NCBI GenBank assembly: GCA_945949475.1
Contig: CAMFET010000011.1
Location: 1-13,876, forward strand
Source: an uncultured Phascolarctobacterium sp.
GTDB lineage: Bacteria; Bacillota; Negativicutes; Acidaminococcales; Acidaminococcaceae
DNA: 13,876 bases
Direction of reading: 5' to 3'
In this document: in pieces, positions 1-6,813 of the stretch
How the letters are laid out: each line of letters starts with the position of its first letter
Numbering within the stretch: the first letter of the stretch is position 1
Made by a program: the position numbers and the translations under genes
Notes under the pieces: model-generated
The model's input: the letters and a program-made list of their open reading frames with translations, nothing else
Database searches by the model: none
What the model was told of the DNA's origin: nothing

Positions 1-80
1 TGCGTTATATACCAACTAAAAAAGAGTACCACTCCTAAAATATTACAGATAATAATCCATTGTAAATTTTTCTTTTTCAT
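1..80 (-). CDS. Partial gene, N-terminus of a small membrane-anchored protein
   Basis: A minus-strand reading frame opens with ATG at 80-78 and runs off the left edge without a stop. It gives 26 residues: a lysine-rich start (MKKKNLQW) followed by a hydrophobic stretch (IIICNILGVVLFFSW) that looks like a signal anchor or first membrane segment. A clear Shine-Dalgarno sequence (GGAGG, five bases before the ATG) supports the start. It is divergent from the secreted-protein gene that begins at 216. The family cannot be recognised from so few residues. That a gene starts here is likely; its function is unknown. Confidence 0.6.
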   Translation of the reverse strand, partial: MKKKNLQWIIICNILGVVLFFSWYIT

Positions 81-215
81 GCCAACCTCCAAAGTATTTA
101 CAAAAAATACATTACACTTTTACCCCAATATATGATAACATATTCTTAGAGAATGGTGAAGAAGAATTAATGTGAATTTCAGTTTCTATGCTTAGATGAA
201 AAAGAGGTGCATAGC
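81..215. promoter_or_regulatory. Divergent intergenic region with a small inverted repeat
   Basis: This AT-rich gap separates two divergent start codons, so it must carry promoters for both directions unless the genes are silent. A short perfect inverted repeat, ATTCT-TAG-AGAAT, lies at 142-154, just right of a TATGATAA stretch at 131-138 that could be a -10 element for the plus-strand gene. I found no convincing -35 partner. The repeat could be an operator, but its five-base arms are short enough to occur by chance. Confidence 0.3.
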
Positions 216-773
216 ATGCGTAAAACTTTTTATTTACTTTTTATTTTGCTTTTTTCTTTATCATTATCCGCTTTTGCTGAAGAAAAAAAGCCAAGCAAGA
301 ATATGGAATCTCCTCAGCCTATAGCTATTATTAGTGTAGATGAAATGGAGCAACGTTTAAAAAATGCTGATCTTGGTGAGGATCTACTCTATATCAAGAT
401 TAAGGAGGAGCAGGTCGAGGTTTATAGCGAATTAGCTAATAATCGCTCTCTGCGGAAGCAGCTCATCCTAAAGCTACCTAATACCGAAATGCTACGACTT
501 TATACCATCAATAAGGCCACCTATGAGCAAATGAGCAGAATGCTTTTGGATTATGAAGCTGATAATTACAATTTTAATGGCTATAAGATCATTACCGATG
601 TTGACCAACCTCGTAAGCTCGAAAATAATGTCAAGATTTACCGCTTTTGGTTTATGAAAATTCTGCGCGAAAAACCCAGTCGCAGGGGTGTAGATTTTCC
701 CATAGGCATTGGTATCGGTATAGGTGGTGGACATCACCATCATCGCAGACCCTGGATTGGCGTAGGCTGGTGA
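216..773 (+). CDS. Predicted secreted protein with Gly/His-rich C-terminal tail, function unknown
   Basis: This gene encodes 185 residues. The ATG at 216 is preferred over an in-frame GTG at 207 because the Shine-Dalgarno AGAGG at 203-207 is well spaced only for the ATG and the GTG lies within it. Residues 1-21 form a typical signal peptide: RK, then a Leu/Phe/Ser core, then AFA before EEKK, so cleavage after Ala21 is likely. There is no lipobox cysteine. The mature part is mostly polar with a repeated Tyr/Leu/Lys character (YIKIKEEQVEVYSEL, LRLYTINKATYEQM), and the end is low-complexity: alternating Ile/Gly, then GGGHHHHRRPW and a GVGW terminus. Four consecutive histidines could bind a metal such as Ni, Zn or Cu, but that is inference. 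I do not recognise the family. It is the only complete plus-strand gene here and converges on the MATE gene at a shared terminator. Confidence 0.75.
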   Translation: MRKTFYLLFILLFSLSLSAFAEEKKPSKNMESPQPIAIISVDEMEQRLKNADLGEDLLYIKIKEEQVEVYSELANNRSLRKQLILKLPNTEMLRLYTINKATYEQMSRMLLDYEADNYNFNGYKIITDVDQPRKLENNVKIYRFWFMKILREKPSRRGVDFPIGIGIGIGGGHHHHRRPWIGVGW

Positions 774-779
774 TATTAT

Positions 780-821
780 AAAAAGGCGTTCTTCCTTAAG
801 TTAGGAAGAACGCCTTTTTTT
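780..821. terminator. Bidirectional intrinsic terminator between convergent genes
   Basis: A 16-bp perfect stem (781-796 with 803-818) encloses the loop TAAGTT. The stem has an A-run on the left and T-run on the right, so it ends in a U-tract whichever strand is transcribed. It sits between the stop of the plus-strand secreted protein (773) and the stop of the minus-strand MATE gene (820-822). The MATE stop codon lies in the T-run, so the hairpin can serve both genes. Confidence 0.93.
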
Positions 822-2160
822 ATGCTTTGCTAAGGGTAGGGGGCAATTCTTTAATGCGATAAAGAATATACGTAAAGCAGCTAGAGCGTAGAATCTGGTC
901 CAGACAAATGGCCAGCCATACACCCACTATACCCCAGTGTAAATAATATACTGCTGCCGCAGTCATCATCGGTCTTAAAACTGTTATCAAAACAAATGAA
1001 ATAGCCGCTACTATCGTAGTTTTACCACTACCGCGCAAAATACTACCTGTTATAAGTGTTTGAGAGGTCAAATAAAAATGCCATGCTACCATTAACATTA
1101 CTGCATAGCTTAATTCTAGAGCTTGGACATCCTTACTATACAAGGTAAAAATTTCTTCCCAAAACACATGGATGACAAGACCAAAAATAGTGGCTAAAAC
1201 AACACCCCATCGTAGGCCAACACTTCTAAATTTGCGCCACTCTTCATAATCCTGTTTGCCACAGGCTTGACCAGCCAAGACCATATTCGCTTTGGCAAAG
1301 CCAAAGATAAAGTCAAAACCAAAATCACTGATATTATAACAAATTGAATGCACGGCAAAGGCCAAGGTACCTAAATCAGCTGTGACACGTGCATAAATGA
1401 CCATACCGATGCGTTCGGCTCCCAGCTCACTGAAAATACCGCAGAAAACGGGCTTGAACTCCCGCCAAAATCTTTTCTTAGGCAGCTGCCACAGGCTATG
1501 AGCATAATACTTACTTTGTCCCATAATCCACAACGTTATCCCCAAGGTAACTAAGGAGCCGATTACTGTGCCTATAGCAGCACCACGCACACCTAAGCCA
1601 GGAAAAGAGCCAATACCGGTAATTAGAACAAAATTACAACAAATATTGACCAGGTTACCAGCAATATTACTCTTCATAATCACAGAGGTCTCGCCAATAC
1701 CTAACTGAATTGCCTGTACTGACAGTGATAGACAGGATATATATACGGCAAGGGTTGCTATTAAGCCATAGTCCACTGCTAATTGTACATAATCAGCCTT
1801 CGCTCCCATAAGCAGCACCAGCTCCTTAAAGAAGCAAAAAAAGCCGATATGCAACAGACCCATCACTAAAAGAGTAATCGTAAAGGATTGACGTAATAAT
1901 GCTTGGATGCCTGCTTCATCACCAGCACCAAATTTTCCAGCAGTGAGAATCGTGATAGAAGAGGCGAGGGAGCGGGCGAAGGTAAGCAATACTAAGCGCA
2001 GGGGCATAAATATGCTTACAGCTGCAATAGCAGTGGAGCCCAAGGCTCCTACCATAACTAAATCAGCCGCCTGCAGCACTGTCATAAAAATACCTTCTAA
2101 CGCAGCTGGCAACGCTATTGATAAATATTTTTTATTGTATTCATCTAAAAAACATTTCAT
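820..2160 (-). CDS. MATE-family multidrug/toxin efflux transporter
   Basis: A 446-residue integral membrane protein of MATE-family length (about 440-460). It begins with a short cytoplasmic stretch (MKCFLDEYNKKYLSIALP) followed by a helix whose AADLVMVGALG segment matches the first-helix MATE pattern. The protein divides into two similar halves of about six membrane segments; GQACGKQDYEEW after the seventh/eighth segment matches the second-half counterpart of the AGKFGAGDEAG segment near residues 74-84. The family exports cationic drugs or metabolites using a Na+ or H+ gradient; the substrate cannot be told. The start has a modest ribosome site (AAGGATGG). Only about 40 bp separate it from the hairpin after gyrA, so it may depend on read-through or on a promoter I could not pick out. 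Its stop codon is inside the bidirectional terminator. Confidence 0.9.
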   Translation of the reverse strand: MKCFLDEYNKKYLSIALPAALEGIFMTVLQAADLVMVGALGSTAIAAVSIFMPLRLVLLTFARSLASSITILTAGKFGAGDEAGIQALLRQSFTITLLVMGLLHIGFFCFFKELVLLMGAKADYVQLAVDYGLIATLAVYISCLSLSVQAIQLGIGETSVIMKSNIAGNLVNICCNFVLITGIGSFPGLGVRGAAIGTVIGSLVTLGITLWIMGQSKYYAHSLWQLPKKRFWREFKPVFCGIFSELGAERIGMVIYARVTADLGTLAFAVHSICYNISDFGFDFIFGFAKANMVLAGQACGKQDYEEWRKFRSVGLRWGVVLATIFGLVIHVFWEEIFTLYSKDVQALELSYAVMLMVAWHFYLTSQTLITGSILRGSGKTTIVAAISFVLITVLRPMMTAAAVYYLHWGIVGVWLAICLDQILRSSCFTYILYRIKELPPTLSKA

Positions 2161-2200
2161 TAGCTAATCCATCCTTTTCGCTTTAGAAATACTCATAAGG

Positions 2201-2233
2201 AAAGGCGCTCCCATTTAGGGAACGCCTCTTTTT
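2201..2233. terminator. Hairpin terminator downstream of gyrA
   Basis: The arms 2203-2212 (AGGCGCTCCC) and 2218-2227 (GGGAACGCCT) form a ten-pair stem with one C/A mismatch around the loop ATTTA. It lies 53-77 bp past the gyrA stop. The flank is A-rich to the left and T-rich (CTTTTT) to the right. In the direction of gyrA transcription the stem is followed by TTTCCTT, a weaker U-tract, so some read-through into the MATE gene is plausible. The arm ends AGGCG/CGCCT resemble those of the terminator at 780-821. Confidence 0.75.
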
Positions 2234-2279
2234 AATTGCAAATTACCCTCAAGCATTAATAAAAATGCTGCTTTGTAAT

Positions 2280-4724
2280 TTACTCTTCTTCGTGGTGAAT
2301 AGTTGCCAAGGAAACAACCTTATCATTTTCACTTAAGGTCATCAGCTTTACACCCTGAGCATTGCGGCCATATTGGGAAATGCTATCCACATCAATACGG
2401 ATAATGATGCCACCGGCAGTAATCATCATGATTTCCTGAGCAGGATTAATCACCTTCATACCAACTACAAGACCTGTCCTTTCGGTAATCTTGATATTGA
2501 TAATGCCCTTACCACCGCGGGTTTGCTTACGATATTCGCTGACTGCAGTACGCTTGCCCATGCCAAATTCAGTTGCAGTTAGTACCTCATATTCCTCATT
2601 GGGCACACTATCCATAGCTACAACCTCATCGCCATAATTTAAGGAAATACCTTTTACGCCATGAGCAGTACGTCCCATGGCGCGCACATCCTGCTCATCA
2701 AAGCGAATAGCAAGGCCATTGCGGGTAGCCAAGATAATTTCGCTATTACCATCAGTGAGCTCAACACCGATCAAATCTTCATTATCATCAAGGTTAATAG
2801 CTACGAGGCCAATCTTGCGGGCACTTTCCAAATCCTTCAAATTGGTCTTCTTCACCGTGCCCTTATTGGTAGCCATGAACATATACTGCTCATCCACAAA
2901 TTCCTTTACCGGAATAACTGCCGTAATTTTCTCGCCCTGCTCCAAGGGTAACAGGTTGATAATGGCAGTACCCTTGGCAGTGCGGCCTGCCTCCGGAATC
3001 TCGTAGCCCTTTTGACGATATACACGTCCTTTATTAGTAAAGAACAAAATATTATGGTGGGTAGTGGAGAGGAAGAGATGCTCAGCGCAGTCCTCCTTCT
3101 TGCCGCTGCCACCTGTTTTACCCATACCACCACGTTTTTGGTTGCGGAATGTATCCAGGGTTTGGCGTTTAATATAGCCTTGATGGCTAATTGTCACGAC
3201 AATATCTTCCTCAGCAATCAAGTCCTCCACATCCATTTCAGAGGTATCGTGGGAAATTTCTGTGCGGCGCTCATCACCGAACTTCTTCTTCATTTCCAGC
3301 AAATCCTCTTTAATAATGTTCATGACTTTATGTTCATCAGCCAGTACGCTTTCTAACCAATCGATGGTTTCCAAAACATCGACATATTCGTCATCAATCT
3401 TTTTGCGCTCCAAGCCCGTTAAGCGTTGCAGACGCATATCCAAAATAGCCTGGGCCTGACGTTGGCTTAAATTAAAGCGTTCCATCAAGCTTGTACGCGC
3501 GATATCTGCAGTAGCACTGCTGCGAATGGTGCTAATCACTGCATCCAGATTATCCAGAGCAATCTTTAAACCCTCTAAGATATGGGCTCTATCCTTTGCC
3601 TTACCCAGCTCGTAGCGGGAACGACGTGTAATAACGTCCTTTTGGTGAGCCAGATAATACTCCAAAATCTGCTTGAGATTTAAAATGCGGGGTTGGCCAT
3701 TAACCAAGGCCAGCATAATAATGCCAAAGGAGCTTTGCAAAGCAGTGTGCTTATACAGCTGGTTCAAAACAACATCAGGAACAGCATCACTCTTCAGCTC
3801 GATAACAATACGAATGCCATGCTTTAGGTTAGAATAATCGTCGATATGGGTGATGCCCTCAATAGCACCATCCTTAACTAATTGAGCAATATCCTTGATT
3901 AAATTTGCTTTATTTACCTGATAGGGGATTTCGGAAATAATAATATTATGCTTACCCTTATTGGCAGGCTCAATAGTAGCCTTAGCTCGAATCTTTACTA
4001 CGCCACGACCGGTGGTATAAGCATTATTGATGCCTTCCTTACCCAAAATACAGGCACCGGTGGGGAAGTCCGGGCCTTTAATAGCAGTCATCAGCTGGGG
4101 AATTTCTACATCGGGATTATCGATGAGCATTACTAGGCCATTAACAACCTCGCACAGATTATGGGGAGGAATATTAGTCGCCATACCAACTGCGATACCG
4201 GCACTACCATTAATCAAAAGTGCAGGTACCTTAGAGGGCAGCACGGAAGGCTCCTTCATGGATTCATCATAGTTAGGTACGAAATCAACAGTATCCTTTT
4301 CGATATCCTCCAGCATAGCTTCGGCAATCTTAGCCATACGTACTTCCGTATAACGCATTGCTGCCGGGCTATCGCCGTCGATGGAGCCAAAGTTACCATG
4401 GCCATCCACCATCAGGTAACGAATAGAAAAATCCTGTGCCATACGCACAATAGCATCATAAACAGAGATATCACCGTGCGGATGATATTTACCTAAAACT
4501 TCACCGACAATACGTGCTGATTTTTTATAGGGCTTGGTCGGAGTCATGCCTGCTTCCTGCATCGCATACAGAATGCGGCGGTGAACTGGCTTCAAGCCAT
4601 CGCGTACATCGGGCAAAGCACGTTGGATAATAACGCTCATTGCATAATCAATGTATGATTTTTGCATTTCATCTTCGATATACACCGGCAAAACCTTACC
4701 GGTAGTGGGCTCTAAATTATCCAT
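2280..4724 (-). CDS. gyrA: DNA gyrase subunit A
   Basis: An 814-residue GyrA, normal length for Firmicutes. The N-terminal breakage-reunion domain opens with the conserved block DYAMSVIIQRALPDVRDGLK (residues 26-45). The catalytic tyrosine is Tyr125 in AAMRYTEVRM (Tyr122 in E. coli). The winged helix carries the quinolone-contact region HPHGDISVYD (81-90), where Ile86 replaces the usual Ser/Thr (E. coli Ser83) while Asp90 (E. coli Asp87) is kept. The C-terminal beta-pinwheel starts near residue 505; its GyrA-box reads QKRGGMG at 529-535, with Met where Lys/Arg is usual, and a related KQTRGGKG lies at 733-740. With GyrB it makes the A2B2 enzyme that introduces negative supercoils. The ATG is preceded by AAAGGTGA at good spacing. 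It is separated from gyrB by three other genes and has a 111-bp leader, so it probably has its own promoter. Confidence 0.98.
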   Translation of the reverse strand: MDNLEPTTGKVLPVYIEDEMQKSYIDYAMSVIIQRALPDVRDGLKPVHRRILYAMQEAGMTPTKPYKKSARIVGEVLGKYHPHGDISVYDAIVRMAQDFSIRYLMVDGHGNFGSIDGDSPAAMRYTEVRMAKIAEAMLEDIEKDTVDFVPNYDESMKEPSVLPSKVPALLINGSAGIAVGMATNIPPHNLCEVVNGLVMLIDNPDVEIPQLMTAIKGPDFPTGACILGKEGINNAYTTGRGVVKIRAKATIEPANKGKHNIIISEIPYQVNKANLIKDIAQLVKDGAIEGITHIDDYSNLKHGIRIVIELKSDAVPDVVLNQLYKHTALQSSFGIIMLALVNGQPRILNLKQILEYYLAHQKDVITRRSRYELGKAKDRAHILEGLKIALDNLDAVISTIRSSATADIARTSLMERFNLSQRQAQAILDMRLQRLTGLERKKIDDEYVDVLETIDWLESVLADEHKVMNIIKEDLLEMKKKFGDERRTEISHDTSEMDVEDLIAEEDIVVTISHQGYIKRQTLDTFRNQKRGGMGKTGGSGKKEDCAEHLFLSTTHHNILFFTNKGRVYRQKGYEIPEAGRTAKGTAIINLLPLEQGEKITAVIPVKEFVDEQYMFMATNKGTVKKTNLKDLESARKIGLVAINLDDNEDLIGVELTDGNSEIILATRNGLAIRFDEQDVRAMGRTAHGVKGISLNYGDEVVAMDSVPNEEYEVLTATEFGMGKRTAVSEYRKQTRGGKGIINIKITERTGLVVGMKVINPAQEIMMITAGGIIIRIDVDSISQYGRNAQGVKLMTLSENDKVVSLATIHHEEE

Positions 4725-4753
4725 GCAATCACCTTTCTTTCAATTCAATCTAC

Positions 4754-4783
4754 ATCTAAGTTAAATTTATTTGCAAATTTCAA
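4754..4783 (-). promoter_or_regulatory. Possible gyrA promoter
   Basis: In the 111-bp gap before gyrA the minus strand reads TTGAAA (4783-4778), an 18-bp AT-rich spacer, then TTAGAT (4759-4754), about 30 bp before the start codon. This resembles a sigma-A promoter with a good -35 and a modest -10. The region is very AT-rich, so similar matches occur by chance (TTGCAA with TAGATT is an alternative). Confidence 0.33.
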
Positions 4784-4835
4784 TATTAACTTCTCTAAAT
4801 ATTTTCCTAGTTTAGTAGCTGCACCTTTAAAAGCT

Positions 4836-5612
4836 TTATTTAAACAAAATTTCGTAAACCTGCTTACCAATAAGCAGCGTAGTTACCAATAAATACAGCG
4901 GGCGCACATAGGAGGCGCCTTTTTTGATAGCTAAGCGCGATCCACACAGGGCACCAACAACCATCGCACTAGCCATTATCAAGCCATAGCTCCACACGAT
5001 GGTGCCACTCATAGCAAAGGCTACCAGCGCACCCACACCGCTGGCAAAGTTTAGTGCCTTGGCATTACCTGCTGCAGTAACGAAATCATAGCCCAAATAC
5101 AGGAACCCAAAGATGAGGAAGGAGCCAGTACCGGGGCCAAAAAAGCCATCATAAAAGCCCATGCCAAAGGCCATGATAAAGGCGCCGATTAGTGCCTGCA
5201 TCCCCAGCTTTTGCACAGTACCGGTGTCGCCCCAATCCTTGCGTCGATAGGTGTAAATGGCTACAGCCACCAAAAGCACTACGATGATATTTTTCATCAG
5301 CTTTTCCGGCAATAAGTACACCACATAAGCACCCAAGGCTGAACCAATGAAGGACAGGGGCATCAAGGCTAACGCTGCTTTTTTAATCTTGCCGGCGCGC
5401 CAAAAGGAAATAACGCTGGTGAAGGCACCCACGGAGGCAGCCACCTTATTCGTGCCTAAAGCGTAGGGAACAGGAAGTCCTAGGCTGAGCAGGGCAGGGG
5501 TGGAAATTAAACCGCCACCACCAACTGTTGAATCAATAAAGGCTGAAATAAAGCCTGCTACAACTAAAAATAAAATTGTTAGAGGGTCCAAGGACCCAAT
5601 AAAATTTTCCAC
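4836..5612 (-). CDS. TauE/SafE (TSUP) family membrane transporter
   Basis: A 258-residue hydrophobic protein with about eight membrane segments. It shows the internal duplication typical of the TSUP family: the first half has AFIDSTVGGGGLISTPALL and GTNK (residues 24-56), and the second half has GFYDGFFGPGTGSF with GNAK (152-185). It most resembles YfcA-type members. The family moves sulfonates, sulfite, sulfoacetate or other small organic anions; the substrate here is unknown and no sulfur-metabolism genes are nearby. The start is GTG at 5612, chosen because GAGGGG lies six bases upstream and because the family begins with a short polar tail before the first helix. It sits between thiN and gyrA with gaps of 99 and 111 bp, so it may be its own transcription unit. 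Confidence 0.93.
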   Translation of the reverse strand: MENFIGSLDPLTILFLVVAGFISAFIDSTVGGGGLISTPALLSLGLPVPYALGTNKVAASVGAFTSVISFWRAGKIKKAALALMPLSFIGSALGAYVVYLLPEKLMKNIIVVLLVAVAIYTYRRKDWGDTGTVQKLGMQALIGAFIMAFGMGFYDGFFGPGTGSFLIFGFLYLGYDFVTAAGNAKALNFASGVGALVAFAMSGTIVWSYGLIMASAMVVGALCGSRLAIKKGASYVRPLYLLVTTLLIGKQVYEILFK

Positions 5613-5711
5613 ACAAATCCCCTCATATTATCATAATATTATTTTATTATTTACAAAATCTACCCTTATCTGAGCACCATGTTAGAATTTTCCAGTCTCA
5701 GGCAATTAGGC

Positions 5712-6494
5712 CTATTCATTCCAATGGATATATAAGCCCACATCACCCTCATGGCATAGGCATTGAATATACTCAGCAATTACCTCATTACTAATCGCAT
5801 AGGGATGCTGTTGTTTTAAGGCAGCCTTAGCTAGAGGCCAACGCACTCCGTCCAAGCTTACTACTGCTGTAGCGCTTAGCGGGATAAGCGATAATGCTTG
5901 CACCTTTTCTGCATGCTCTAATTGGAGAGTAACTTCTTCTTCACTACACAAGAGCACCATTAATTCGTGCTCATCTGCCAAAAGCACTTGGGTATCATGC
6001 TGCTTTTTAAACTGTAGCAGTGAATATACATTGCTAAAAAGATGGTCAAAGCGACCGCCCCAAATGCCACTTGCTACAAGGGGAGCAGGGGATAAGCTTT
6101 TTAGTAAAAGCTGTAAATCAGTGTCATTCTTGGCAGGTGGATGCAGCTCTAGCTTCGCTCCTAATGCCTGCGCTTGCTCATAAAAAGCAGGGGAGCTGCT
6201 ATCACAATCGCCAACTACTAATTGGGGCAATAATTGTGCAGCTAAAGCACAATTCACTCCCTTATCTGCACAATACACAGCTAATGCATTTGCCTGCGCA
6301 ACACGTTTAAGCCACTCGCATGCTGGCTCTCTTCCTCCTGCTAGGAGCAAATTTGCCTGTTGCTCATGTTTCACGTGAAACACAGAAGATTTTTGCTGCG
6401 GTTGAGCAGGAGTAGCTGCCATTTCTGCAGCACCATGTTTCACGTGAAACACGATGCTTACATTAGGCAAAAGCACAGAAAAATCGCTGCTCAT
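5712..6494 (-). CDS. thiN: Thiamine pyrophosphokinase with parS-encoded N-terminal extension
   Basis: A 260-residue protein whose enzyme part starts at about residue 47 (ANLLLAGGREP). Active-site motifs of the family follow in order: ADKG (Asp77), GDCDS (95-99), KNDTD (122-126) and GGRFDH (146-151). These bind Mg2+-ATP and thiamine to make thiamine diphosphate, the cofactor of pyruvate and 2-oxoacid enzymes. Residues 1-46 are not part of the usual fold; they contain two VFHVKH peptides (15-20 and 38-43) that are the translation of two parS sites. The start overlaps the stop of the upstream 99-residue gene by four bases (ATGA). No Shine-Dalgarno sequence is visible before it, so translation is probably coupled. 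A later start, such as Met25 or the GTG within the second parS, is possible. I am sure of the enzyme assignment and less sure of the start. Confidence 0.93.
   Translation of the reverse strand: MSSDFSVLLPNVSIVFHVKHGAAEMAATPAQPQQKSSVFHVKHEQQANLLLAGGREPACEWLKRVAQANALAVYCADKGVNCALAAQLLPQLVVGDCDSSSPAFYEQAQALGAKLELHPPAKNDTDLQLLLKSLSPAPLVASGIWGGRFDHLFSNVYSLLQFKKQHDTQVLLADEHELMVLLCSEEEVTLQLEHAEKVQALSLIPLSATAVVSLDGVRWPLAKAALKQQHPYAISNEVIAEYIQCLCHEGDVGLYIHWNE
6367..6382. promoter_or_regulatory. parS: parS centromere site 1 (ParB binding)
   Basis: The sequence TGTTTCACGTGAAACA is a perfect 16-bp palindrome and matches the bacterial chromosomal parS consensus (TGTTNCACGTGAAACA). It lies in thiN and encodes VFHVKH at residues 38-43. 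ParB (Spo0J) loads at such sites, spreads as a CTP clamp and recruits SMC for origin segregation. It is about 6 kb left of oriC, the expected neighbourhood. The parA and parB genes are not in this window. Confidence 0.96.
6436..6451. promoter_or_regulatory. parS: parS centromere site 2 (ParB binding)
   Basis: This is a second exact copy of TGTTTCACGTGAAACA, 69 bp from the first and in the same codon phase, encoding VFHVKH at thiN residues 15-20. The identity with the other copy extends to 19 bp (CA on the left, C on the right). Confidence 0.96.
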
Positions 6495-6790
6495 TTTTTT
6501 GCTAAAGCAACGGGCTTAATAATAATTTGGTCCTGCTCTCTGGCTACCTTCCAGGAGCAGCCGCCCTGATTCTTTTGCAGACATTCCATGCTGATTTCCA
6601 GCAAAAAGCGGTTTAAACGCTCTTGCGCTTCCGGCGGTAGCAACAGCTCTTTTTTAACAGGAGCCTTGGCGCCTTTAATTTTGCTTGGCGTAACCTTTTC
6701 TTCAGCATACATGCCATTTTCAAAGGTTAGGTTTTCGTTAAAGCCCTTCAGCATATCTGCATCAGAAAGGCCCTTTTTAATTTTTACCAT
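6491..6790 (-). CDS. Hypothetical 99-residue protein between gyrB and thiN
   Basis: A small gene with a good ribosome site (AGAGGTAAG before the ATG), a 23-bp gap after gyrB and a 4-bp ATGA overlap with thiN. This spacing makes it very likely translated. The protein is charged and soluble, with no signal peptide or membrane segment. The N-terminal 50 residues are Lys-rich and look disordered (VTPSKIKGAKAPVKKELL). The C-terminal half looks folded: a likely helix PPEAQERLNRFLLEISMECL, then a cysteine-containing turn QGGCSWKV and a strand-like DQIIIKPV. I do not recognise a family. Position suggests a role tied to the origin-region operon, but nothing in the sequence says which. Confidence 0.75.
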   Translation of the reverse strand: MVKIKKGLSDADMLKGFNENLTFENGMYAEEKVTPSKIKGAKAPVKKELLLPPEAQERLNRFLLEISMECLQKNQGGCSWKVAREQDQIIIKPVALAKK

Positions 6791-6813
6791 TTGTCTTACC
6801 TCTATAAAAACTC

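Noticed and set aside
207..215. GTG at 207 as start of the secreted protein
   Set aside because: This GTG lies in the Shine-Dalgarno sequence itself; the ATG at 216 has proper spacing and gives a cleaner signal peptide.
2252..2269. Small hairpin AGCATT/AATGCT after gyrA
   Set aside because: The stem has only six mostly A/T pairs and no good U-tract; the stronger hairpin at 2203-2227 is the better terminator.
5627..5656. Promoter for the TSUP permease (TTGTAA, 18 bp, GATAAT)
   Set aside because: Transcription would start at or inside the GAGGGG ribosome site at 5619-5624. The region is too AT-rich to choose a better placed match.
5665..5710. Hairpin after thiN (CTGAG...CTCAG)
   Set aside because: Five-base arms with a loop of more than 20 bases and no U-tract do not make an intrinsic terminator.
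6360..6569. Plus-strand frame with two MFHVKH peptides
   Set aside because: It is the mirror image of thiN. The parS palindrome reads the same on both strands, so FHVKH appears in both; there is no ribosome site or family signal on the plus strand.
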